Shown piece after piece: positions 47,491 through 57,465 of a stretch of 64,000 nucleotides of DNA (position 1 is its first letter; each line of letters starts with the position of its first letter). Source of the stretch: Takakia lepidozioides (Eukaryota; Streptophyta; Takakiopsida; Takakiales; Takakiaceae); the NCBI GenBank assembly GCA_030704615.1, contig CM060731.1, forward strand, positions 76,736,756 to 76,800,755. The letters are read 5' to 3'. The notes under the pieces were generated by a model. The model was not told the origin of the DNA and searched no databases. It saw only the letters and a list, made by a program, of their open reading frames with translations. The translations under genes were made by a program, and so were the position numbers.

Positions 47491-48125
47491 GGATTTGAGC
47501 CTCATACCATTGGCGTGATGTGCACCATATATTGAATTGTGTCACTTACCATTATGGTGGGCCCCCACGAGTAGTTATGGTGGACAAGGGGGTGATTGCG
47601 TGGCGAGTTGAAGGGCATGTGGGGTCTTTTTAAATGACTGCGCACACGTGGTTGCCTCATAATGGGATTCATATCTACTTTGCATGTGTAGGCCACATGG
47701 ACACCTCAGGATTTGAGCCTCAGACCAGTGGCCTGATGTGCACAATATATTGAATTGTGTCACTTACCATTATGGCGGGCCCCCACAAGTAGTTATGGCG
47801 GACAAGGGGGTGGCTGCGTGGTGAGCTAAAGGGCATGTGGGGTCTTTCTAAATGACTGCGCATACGTGATAGCCTCATAATGGCCCAAATATGGATTCAT
47901 ATCTACTTTGCATGTGTAGGCCACATCGACACTTCAGGATTTGAGCCTCAGACCAGTGGCCTGATGTGCATGATATATTGAGTCATTTACCATTATGGCA
48001 AGCCCCCAAGAGTAATTATGGTGGACAAGGGCATGACTCCGCACACGTAGTAGCCTCATGTGGCCAAAATCCACATGCGCACATGTCGTAGCCTCATAAT
48101 GCCAAAATCCACTTTGTTTTGCATA
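47491..48125. repeat. Tandem repeat, about 2.5 copies of 218-228 bp
   Basis: GGATTTGAGCCTCA starts copies at 47491, 47709 and 47937. Shared blocks are CACTTACCATTATGG, GGCCCCCACGAGTAGTTATG, AAATGACTGCGCACACGTG and TCTACTTTGCATGTGTAGG. Confidence 0.85.
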
Positions 48126-48589
48126 TGTAGGTTTTTTCATAATGTGCTCAAGATTGATCGAGCTAGAGGGGAGGTTGCAAACTCTCATATGCTTGCAACC
48201 GTGCGATCATGATTCTCCAACAATTGACGGCTAACATAGGTTGATCCCCGTCATAGCGTCCCCACCTCTCTTGAAGGAACACGTTGTGACCTACACCAAA
48301 CATCCCACATGTATAAATAAGAGGTCTCAGCTCATTTGCTTCCTTTCTTGCTCATCTTGTACCTCCATGATAATCCCGGAGCGCTCTCTCTTTCCCTCTT
48401 TCCACCCCACCCCTCTTCTCTTTGGTTCTCTTCAGTCTCACTCACTACTAGTGAGTGCTCTTTCCACCCCACCCCTCTCTTCAGAATCGTCTCTCACTCC
48501 CCTCTCTTCAGACATCTCCTCACCCAATTACCCATTTTCAACTCTAGGAAGGTTCGTACCCCATGCCGAAGTATCGCAGTGAAGATTTA
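48126..48589. other. Non-coding stretch, pyrimidine-rich
   Basis: A C/T-rich stretch (CCACCCCTCTCTTC, twice) lies at 48400-48520. It could be part of a leader or promoter of the transposase gene. A palindrome-like GGTTCG...CGAAGT copy is at 48551-48572. No gene. Confidence 0.35.
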
Positions 48590-48905
48590 AATCTAGTATT
48601 CTTCATATAGTTTATTATATTTCATCCATACTTATTATATCATCCATATTATTCCATCCATCCATTTATCATCCATCTGGTAGCATTTCGTAATATGTTT
48701 CGAAGTTTAGTTTGAATAAAGTTGTTAATCGATCTATCCGGAGGTACTTCGTAACATGTTTCGAAGTTTGATATGAATACATTTGTTAGACGATCCATCC
48801 AATGGTACTTCGTAACATGTTTCGAAGTTCAGTGTGAAAGACCTTGTTAGTTGACGATCCATTCGATGGTACTTTGTAACGTGTTTCGAAATACAGTATG
48901 AATGG
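48590..48905. repeat. Four tandem units of about 60 bp, each with a 22-bp palindrome
   Basis: Units near 48685, 48746, 48807 and 48871 each read CGATCCATCC-like sequence, then ACTTCG-TAACATGTTT-CGAAGT or a one- or two-base variant, then GTATGAATGGATTTGTTAG-like sequence. Confidence 0.85.
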
Positions 48906-49130
48906 ATTTGTTGGTCATTGGTCATTAGTTGTACTGAAGCTGTCACTGTTTGTGATCATTGGTTGTCTAGACGAATCTCGAGGTAGGGCATTTGGGATTC
49001 CAATATTCACATTAACGTGTCCAAATATACCGTCAAATAAAAATATCTAGTTCGGGAAGTTTACAAGGTGGAAGTTCGGACTGTGTTTCAAAGTCATTGT
49101 CGTCCGTGAGAAGATTTTGGTTCAGTCGAC

Positions 49131-52100
49131 ATGTCTCTATTTAAAAGCGGAGATAGGGTGTCTCTATATTTTCGAGGAGGTGGTCAAGTTGTCGCTCTCG
49201 GTGATTGTTTAAATGTGTCTGGTAGTGGATCATGCCATGGCCTCCAGCTTACTTCATCGACAATTAGTGTCATTATTGTCAGCTGCTCAAACACAAATGA
49301 TAGGACAAATCTCCCATATCCTCATATGGGAGCAGATACGATTGAGGAGGCAATTGGAACGCCGGTTTGTTGGGATGTCCGAGATGTTAAGCTAGCCCAA
49401 GTCGACATTCAAATTGAATCTGAGTCTGGTGATGAAGTTCCTTGGAGACCTTAGACGGATAAGACAGACATGGAGAAGCTTGAAGAGACCATGGGTCATC
49501 ATGAGAAACAAGATAGTTCTACTCATGATTCATTTCCAAAGGATCATATTTTGGGAAGAGACAAGTGGAGGAATATGATGTGTTGTCTTTTGGATAGAGA
49601 ATCTGATCATCTCTATAAAGGGAGAATTCAAGTGTATTTTCCTGACGAAGTCATTCTCTGTGACAAATTGGGAGAGGACCATGTTGGTGTTATCATCACA
49701 CGAGTTATAGGAGGGGATTCCGGAATGCTCATGTCACTTGTAAAGTGGCCTCTGAATCGGACAAAGTTGGTAGAGACAAGGATTATGCTTTCTGAGGCTC
49801 TTGAGCACTTTTATAACTCCAACATTGATTCTGCAAATGATGATGACTCTGCTCCAGGAATCCAAAAAGATCCATATCGACTCTTCACCATAATTGCCAG
49901 AGACCCGGGTTTACAGAATTCGAGGAAGTCCAAACGACTGTTGTCCCTTGAATCTGTTCGGCAAGTGAGTAGTAAGCCATGTTGTAAGCTAAAGTGTTGC
50001 TAACATTTTGATTGGCAAAGAACTCTTGCAATAAGGACAACTTTCTGGGCGTCAACGTTTGATTCTAGGAGAGAACTTGGATTTGATATTCCCAGGCGTC
50101 TTCACATTGTTCAGGGTTGCAAACGGAGGAACTACATAACAATCGAAGGTGTCGATATTTGCGAAAAAGCATGGTGGACGATTTTTGGGGTTGGCCGTTC
50201 AACATACATGGAGTACAAGAAGCTGAGCAAAGAGGGTGTTATTACATCATTTCATGGGAACTCGGGGATGAAAAAACCACGATCAAATACCCTCTAGGCT
50301 GAGGGAAACATTCTTTCAATCGTTAATGGGAATAATGACTGCATGCCCCATAAATTGAGGAGCATTGGCAATGGGAAACGAGACACTTTGAGGCTGCTTC
50401 CAGCTGATTTGAATTGGAGGAAAGTTCGTGTTCAGTCCAATGAGGTAAGTTAATTGAGCTCTCATTTGCTATCATTGACATTATATATATACTAGCACTT
50501 CGAACCTCGTTTCGATGTGACTGTCTTTCTCGAATTTCTTTCCCACACTACATTATGTTTCGGGATAATACTTAGAAGCATACCTGCTCTATGTGAGTCC
50601 ACGAGACGTAGGCGCCGGAACTTTTGTTTACTTTCTACCCGTTGGAGTCCCTTGACTCTTCTCATTCTGTTGTGCACTATTTCGGTACTGGATTGGGTGT
50701 TTTATCTCGTGGACTTAAAGTCATTAATCATATTTTATGTATTGATTCATCACCATTTTGGATGCAGGTCAATGGTATCCTTGGTCTTGCACCTGTTTCT
50801 AGTTCGACCATAAGTCGGATTCGAAAATGAGTTTTTTCAAATGTTGAACTACGTAAGTGTGGGAGTACTTTTGCAAAATGCACAGAGTGTGAGATGTTGA
50901 AGGATCTTATCAAAAAGTCTGTGAAGCGAAGTGATGATCAACTCAGCCATAAAAAATTTTTAGACAAACATTTGAAGCATCAAGAGTCTTGTCGGAGGCT
51001 TTATCACAGCTGGAGAAATGAATCCGCTATGATGGGAAATGAATTTCTTTGCATCATCCATGATAAAATGGATCACCAAAAGACGGCTCTTCCACGTCTA
51101 CAAACCACAAACAAGATGATATCAGGATTGGGTCAGCTTCCAATTTCCTTGACTGGGATGATAACTCATGGATACGGAGATGGAGCATATGCCTAGTACT
51201 CGGTCGATTTGTGGCCTGGAGATCCGAATTTCACTATTGGTTTTGTTGCAAGATGCCTCCGCCAACTTGAGAAACCTACTTGCAAAGAATCAAAGAATAT
51301 TTTTGACCATCCATTCCAAAATGATTTTTTTGAGCAATTAATGTGGGGAAAGTCCAGATGGGTAGATGTGTTGAAGCCATTACATCCAGAAGCCCAAAAG
51401 GGACCGCGGCCATTGCCTCAGAGATTATATTTGTAGATGGATAATTGTGTGAAGGACAACAAGAATAGGTGGATGTTGGTATTTCTTTCTTTGCTCACAG
51501 CAAGGGGTGTATTCAAAGAAGTTCAATTGGGATTTCTGATGGTTGGTCAAACGCACGAAGATATAGATGGATTTTTCAGCTATCTCTCAAAAAAATTGAA
51601 AGAGAACAACACTTATGTCTTCTCAGATTTAATGAGACATTTCATGGGTTCTCAGGAGTTGCAGTTTATTCTACAAATCATTCAAGAAGTTCCTGACTTC
51701 AAGGAGTTTGTACATGGTCATATTATTGATGGAAAAGAGGCTCTTGTTGGAGCTATTGATATGCATGTTTTTCGGTTTTACATGGATTCAGAAAATTGGC
51801 CTGTCATGCAATACAAGAAATCCGTGACTGATTCTGATTGGCTTCCAAAACAAGGTGCAGTTAAAATGTGGAAAACTCTTGACGATGGATCTCCTTCACT
51901 CCCCGTGGGTGAGCCTAAGTCAGTGCCCATGAGACCAATTTGGGAAGACAACGAGGATGCGGTACATAAGCAATCTATCATCAAATCCGGACTAAAAAAA
52001 TATCTGGAGTTTTTGGAGAAAGGGAATGAATATTGTTGAGCACTATGGAACTGTCATGAAAAAGTATGATCAATACTGGACTAATATTCTGGAGGAGCTA

Positions 52101-52593
52101 GAGCTTCCACTTGAGGACCCAAAAGATACTGGTCTTCTAGAAGGATTTTGGCCCTCTACAAAATGGCGAGAAAGTCACATGAGAGATGGATTTAATAGAC
52201 GAATCAAATGATCATGAAGTTGAGGAAATTGTTCCTTATTATGGGCCAAGGTGTGATCGTCCAAAAGAAGGTCTAAATCCGTACAAAGACATTGAAAAAG
52301 AATTTTTTATCCTTGTTCGCCCTCATGATCCTAATACATATCCAGTTTGGTTGGGAATGGCATCATCCGATGTAGTTCGTGATAGAAAGAATATCAATTA
52401 CAAAAAGGTAATTGTTGAGTGGTGGAGACCAAAGAAGGGAGGTAATCCATCTGATTTGGAAAGGTACATGGATTGTTGGACAAAGACTTGGGAATTCAAC
52501 CCCGAAATCTTCCACAATGGATCCATGTTGACACCGTTGTTTAGACCATGCCCGCGAGAAAAAATACTACGAGGTCAAGCACAAAGCGAATAA
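49131..52593 (+). pseudogene. Probable transposase of the 26.4-kb element (DUF7869-like, RNase-H fold), with stops
   Basis: N-terminal part 49131-49454: a DUF8039-like domain (VVALGDCLNV, HGLQLTSSTISVIIV, TIEEAIGTPVCW). It stops at 49454 and continues at 49470. A region with KPCCKLKCC, a stop, then HFDWQRTLAIRTTFW, VDICEKAWWTIFGVGRSTY and FHGNSGMKK follows. The C-terminal part resembles DUF7869: IIHDKMDHQKTALPR (51055), LWPGDPNFTIG, MDNCVKDNKNRWM (51437) and VGQTHEDIDGFFSYLSK (51540). The three acidic clusters HDKMD, MDN and HEDID stand where a DDE/DDD triad would. In-frame stops lie near 50001, 50297, 50828, 51195 and 51434. An intron with donor GAG|GTAAGTT (50445) carries a 22-bp palindrome. 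Family and fold are from memory of motifs; activity is unproven. Confidence 0.65.
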
Positions 52594-53636
52594 GTGTTAA
52601 AGAGGTAGAGAAAGTGAAAGCTAATATCGATAAAGCGAATCTCCAATGCGACGCACAAACAAGTTCTTTGCGTAATTTCGAACAATCTGAAGACATTAAC
52701 CATGATGTATGATCTGTTAACAAGGACACATTGACGTCAATTCAATCAAAGTTTGATTTTAATAATAGGATTTGTGTCACAATTTTTTTTTTTATCAGAT
52801 TCAGTAGTTGTATGTTTACTTTTTTTATCTTGGTGTACTTGTTTTTGCTACAATGTGATAGTGATTTGAAGTAAATGACATATCATTTTGTACTTTGGAA
52901 ATCTTCCTCAGGTGTTAATTAATTATTAAAACAACAAAATATATATATTTTAGGCATTATGTGTATATTAATTGTAGGAATTATGATAAGTGAACTCAAC
53001 ATATCATTATAGTGGGCATGATAAGATGGACATGTTTGTATTTAACGGATGTCATTATTAGAAATGTAGGTAAGACTTCTGTGGATAAGTTATATATATA
53101 CGTGTATGTTGCGAATTATTTTTGTCAAGAACACACATTGGTGTAACTAATTAATTGTAGGAACGACAAGAAAACATTGTATTGGGCATTAGGTGGTTAG
53201 TGTGTGCATACGGTCTGAGCATTGATAAATATGTATTGACAATATCTATCAATAATACACTAATCAATCGTATGAGTTACCAACATGATTGCATTATAAT
53301 GGACACTATGAGGTGGATGTCATGTTTGTATGGATGGGATGTCATTATCAGAAATTTAGGCATTGACATGGTGGATATAATGTACTAATATGCTAATAAG
53401 TGTGTGTTGACAATTATATGTATGGATTTATGTGTTAAATGTGTGTTGACAATTATCTTTTGAAGGTTTACTAATGTATATTTAAATAGATTTTTTTGTT
53501 TTTACATCAGGGTTTAGGTTCAACTTCAATTTCGAAGTGAAATAATTAAATATAATTATTTCACATGTTATTTGTTAAATTAAATTAAATTAAATTGTCA
53601 GGTATACTAAGTTTGGTCCGGAATTAACGAAAAAAA
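52594..53636. other. AT-rich right arm of the 26.4-kb element, no gene
   Basis: No coding signal. Related sentences recur, such as TAATTAATTGTAGGAA (about 52970 and 53150), ATTATAATGGACATGAT-like phrases and GTGTGTTGACAATTAT (53403 and 53440), so it is partly repetitive. A shortened palindrome ACTTCAATTTCGAAGT is at 53523-53538. Confidence 0.5.
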
Positions 53637-53660
53637 TCCGGAATGAGTTAAAATTGAGTT
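53637..53660 (-). repeat. Right terminal inverted repeat of the 26.4-kb element
   Basis: Its complement matches the left end at 23 of 24 bases. A second TCCGGA lies at 53617-53622. Confidence 0.85.
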
Positions 53661-53912
53661 ACTTCCCTGGTTTGTACTTCATAATCCTGACATCGACTGG
53701 CGATCACGAAAAATTTCGGCAAGACAAAAATGCAAAAATACCAAAGGTAGTCAATCTATGTTTCTTGGAGCTAGAGCCTTCATGAGAGCTACGAAGAAAA
53801 ACGCGACATTTGCACTTTATGCGACTCCGATCAAAACCACAACAGACCGAGGTACTTCGACATTACCCACTCAATATTAAGATTTCAAGGATGTCTTCGA
53901 GTGAGGATGCTA
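53661..53912 (+). pseudogene. Gypsy element A, protease C-terminus to RT linker
   Basis: The frame from 53665 reads WFVLHNPDIDWRSRKIS, then a decayed linker and DFKDVFE. This is the normal continuation of the protease part at 27012-27254. After DFKDVFE the expected next residues (the LPEHRPYDC region) are missing here and appear at 57473, so the element is broken again at about 53912. Confidence 0.8.
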
Positions 53913-55040
53913 CGTGAGGCAGGGCGACTAAAAGAGGCTCTACAGACTTTAAACCAAGGGGATGCATGATTTGTGCAGATCAGGCATGGATAGCTGAAGG
54001 AGCAGAGATAGAGTGTGGGTCCAGATTCATCCAAGGGGGCCAGCAAGAAGGCAACTCTTTGTGTGCTTGATTCTCAATTGCTCTCGTGGTCTCATTGGCA
54101 GGATTTCCCACCACAGCCCCTTTCTTCCAAGTAGCCAGTTGTCAACTTTACTCTCCCATCCTTCACCCTCTTCGTCAATGAAGTACTTCATTTCTCCTTT
54201 TTCATGTTCCAGCCATTTAGGTGGTTTCTCCCTCAATACTACCTTCAATTGCTGCATTGTCATGTGTTTACTCTCTGTGGTTTTAATTTGCTCATGCCCA
54301 ACAGTTGGAAGAATTCCATGTGTTGGGATAATTCCATTCTGAGCTGCAATTTCCGTTCTTTTCAGTGCTTCCCACATGGTGGCTTTTGTTGGAACAGGTC
54401 TGTCCTCTTCACTTAAGTTTTCCTCTCCTCATCATACTTCTCCAAATCTGGTCATAGGCATCCTCATTTCCTTCTGTCTCTAGCCCATCATGCTCATCCT
54501 CCTTGACTGTCATTTGTGGTTCAGCTCTTGTTTGTGTGTCTCCATCAAAGGGACATCCTTCGTGTGGTGGAATGCTGCATGCTGAGTGCAGAAGTGCTGA
54601 GTGCACTTGATAAAATCGGGTACCCTCATCTTCAATACATTTTCAGCCTGTTCTGTCTTCTTTTTAGAGTAGTTCCTAATTGTCCAACGAAGGGGAGAAT
54701 GTATATGGATTATGGGTGTTGTGGTAGGGATAGCTAAAGGGGTACACAAACTAGGGCTAGTTCTGTTTTCAGTGCACATGGTGCTACTTACAAAAGTATT
54801 CGATCAGAAATACAAGGTGACGAACTTGTGCCCTTAGACTGTGTTTTGAGGAGCCAGATTTTGGGACAGCAGTGCTATTTCGTAAATCTGACTGGCAGTT
54901 GTTTAAGAGAATCTCTTTTTACATCTGCTGTTGTTGTCTTCAGTGCCTCTGTTATGTCATTTCCACTTTGTCACTTTGTTCTTTCTTTTGAATGATGGTG
55001 TGTTATGATTTACCAAATAATATTAAAAACCAAATTCTCA
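53913..55040. other. Foreign block between gypsy A pieces, unrecognised
   Basis: It has a minus-strand open frame at 54377-54027 (KPPKWLEHEKGEMKYFIDEE region) and shorter ones at 54779-54409. I recognise no family. It may be the inner part of the CACTA element whose end is at 55595. The stretch AGTGTGGGTCCAGATTCATC at 54014 recurs inverted at 59.29 kb. Confidence 0.35.
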
Positions 55041-55595
55041 AACAACTGATTTGATGCCACGTGTCCATCCCAACAAACCACTTTACAGTAGGCACCATGA
55101 CTACACAACATCGCATCATATATTGACACGTGTCATATCCTTGAAAAAACACCCGGCAATGAGCTCCTATAGGCGTAGTCATGGGAATGACTTTAAATAC
55201 ATTTAAAATTCAAAACAAACTAATCATATGATGTAATATGTCCAAATGTCAGCATGTTGGTAGTAAGGATAATGATTGCAAAGCCTCTTCATAATATGCC
55301 ATGTGTCAATTTTTGGAGACGTCAGATGGCGCACATCCACAAAAACCTCTTGGATTTATTAAAAAGAGACACGTGTACAGTTTGCAACAGCACAATAAGT
55401 CATGTATGGTAGAAGTACATATGACAGTCAAATGTATCACTTGGTTCATCTGATTGCAGTCATACGTGACCGACCATCCTAAATTCATTGTATTCAATTG
55501 GTTTGCACGACTTGCAGTCAGCGAAGTCATATGTACCGTTTATGACTATGAGACAGTCATATATACAGTCATATATACCGCGTTCTGTTGTAGTG
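55041..55595. mobile_element. Right terminal region of a CACTA (En/Spm-type) element
   Basis: The complement of 55595 downwards starts CACTACAACAGAACGCGG. It matches the start at 63104 in 29 of the first 30 bases, with TATATATGACTG following in both. The subterminal part is full of CAGTCATATATAC / GTCATATGTAC units, the usual subterminal repeats of CACTA elements. The three bases outside (TCC, 55596-55598) equal the three outside the other end (63101-63103), which fits a 3-bp target duplication. Confidence 0.8.
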
Positions 55596-55645
55596 TCCTG
55601 GTAAGTTCCTCTGGGCTATGTCCGTAACATCACCCCCTCCTCTAG
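55596..55645 (-). mobile_element. First 34 bp of the 3' LTR of gypsy element A, with polypurine tract
   Basis: The minus strand reads GAGGAGGGGGTGA, then TGTTACGGACATAGCCCAGA. This equals the start of the 5' LTR at 25290 with few changes. The LTR is cut after CCAGGA, where the CACTA element begins; it resumes at GGAGTAAATACC at 63103 on the minus strand. Confidence 0.85.
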
Positions 55646-56248
55646 CGTCGAGTTCCTCATGCAAGGAGCGGTAAAATCTTGGACTTGCTTAGAGTTAGAG
55701 AAAATCCAAAATCCGGCGAATGGTACTTGCCAAGTATTCGGCTCTTCGTTCTTGACTCAAATGATTTATAGGTCCCTGCAACCATTGATAGTGTCTAACA
55801 CCTTGAACTTGGGACCACGCAGTGATTTGAGCATTCTAATTCTCGAAGCTGCCTTCAAACATGATTTCGTTGCCCTCTGCGTCCGAAACCTCAACCTCCA
55901 ACAGAATTATCAGACTTCGAGTAGGCTCCACTTGCCGTCGTACGGGGTCCAGACGAGGAAATACGCGTCGCATTGGTGGCCCATCGTCTCGAGAGCGTCG
56001 GCGTGATGTTGAAGGTCGTGAGAGTCGGAACGGCTTATCTGGTAGCTGGGTAAGCGACAACTCATCTGGTTCATGTGACTCCATACTGCCAATACAAGAT
56101 GCAAGAGCGTTGGAAGTGTAGCTATATATACTGATGTGTGGTGCTCCTCCCTCCTTAACGTGTATCAGGTACATTGAATGTGGAGTTTTCACCTTGAAGC
56201 TAACTTGGCTGATATCATCATTGTGACGTCTTATTGACGTGCTGTATA

Positions 56249-57458
56249 TCATTGATGAAACTCTTGGACTTTGTCAGATGCATTGGCGAGGTTGGATGAA
56301 AATTCCCACGTTCGTTCGCTGATGTCGTAGTCTTTCCAATGTACAAAATACTCAAGACGTTTATATTTGATGCGAGAGTCTAAGACTTCGTCGACTTCAT
56401 ACTCAATTTCCAGATTAACTTCGATTGGTGGAGGTGGTACGGAGACTCTCCCTGGAATATTCGATGGATGATACAACTTCAATAATGAAACATAAAAGAC
56501 TGGATGGATACGCATACTTCGTGGGAGTTCAAGCTGAAAACTGACCGGATTTATTTGTCGAATAATTTTGAATGGTCCCAGGCGTTGATAATCCAACTTC
56601 CTTGATGGTCGCAATGTTTGTATGTCCTATCGAAGAAGCCACACACGATCTCCGACCTTGAATTGGGGTTGGAGTTGGCGACGTTGATCTGCATAGTCAT
56701 TGTATTGTTTTTTAGCTTGTGCGAGTTGGAATTTAAGCTCATTGTGAATCATAGCAAGATGAGTAGTAAGGTTTTCTTCAGCAGGGTTTCCAACAGTCTT
56801 CATGTGGAAAGGGTTTGCTCGAGGATGATGATCATAATTGGAGAAAAAAATGAAGTTTGTTTGGTCAAAGAATGTATACTATTGTTGTAGGCAAACTCAA
56901 CCAATGACAGAAGGTCCGTCCAATTATCTTGCTGATAATTTATCGTACGACGAAGATACTGTTCCAAAATCTGGTTTACACGTTCGGTTTGACCATCAGT
57001 CTATGGATAATTAGCTGTAGAGAGGTTGATCTTAGTATCCAATATGTGAAATAATCCCCTCCAGAAATTTGATATGAACTGTGGTCCTCGATTAGATACG
57101 ATGTCCTTCGGGAGTCCATCAATGCGGTAGATATTATTAAGGAAGAGTCTTACAATTTTCTTGCCGGTAACCGTCTTATTACATGGAATGAAATGTGTCA
57201 TCTTCGTAAAACGATCTACAATAACAAGGATTGAATCGGTGGTCTTGGAAATTGAAATGTCCGTAATAAAGTCCATAGACGCAGACGACCATGGACCCTT
57301 GGGAATGGGTAATGGTTGAAGAAGGCCGTAAGGTCGATGTCGTGGTCCATTCACTCTAGCACACGTATCGCAAGATTTTATAAATTCTTTCACGAGTTTC
57401 CACATCTGCGGCCATCAATAGTCCCTAGATATCAATTCCATTGTTTTGTTGAAGCCGA
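56249..57458 (-). pseudogene. Integrase and chromodomain of gypsy element A (inverted relative to its RT)
   Basis: The minus strand reads HFGFNKTMELISRDY, a stop at the expected WW, then WKLVKEFIKSCDTCARVNG, SMDFITDISISK, VIVDRFTKMTHFIP, VSNRGPQFISNFW and NYP, a stop, TDGQTERVN. A decayed linker follows, then a C-terminal domain and a chromodomain (LEYFVHWKDYDISERTWEF). The catalytic DRGPQF is NRGPQF here. The first residue of this block would normally follow the RNase H part that ends near 59110 on the plus strand. Confidence 0.85.
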
Positions 57459-57465
57459 AATGAAA

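Larger units (their letters stand above)
27255..53660. mobile_element. 26.4-kb terminal-inverted-repeat element, carrying genes, of unrecognised family
   Basis: Both ends carry the same inverted repeat: AACTCAATTTTAACT, one variable base, then ATTCCGGA (23 of 24 positions match). Near each end TCCGGA is repeated. Outside the ends the gypsy A protease reads through from NHVIIG to WFVLHNPDIDW, which fixes the insertion to within a few bases. The target duplication is unclear: the flanks are ATTT and ACTT (one mismatch), or TA if the repeat starts one base later. Without the nested gypsy B it would be about 19.6 kb. Inside are minus-strand genes at 28.6-37.8 kb, a transposase-like plus-strand gene at 49.1-52.6 kb, tandem arrays, and about 18 copies of a 22-bp palindrome. 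I cannot place it in a named superfamily with confidence. Confidence 0.8.
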
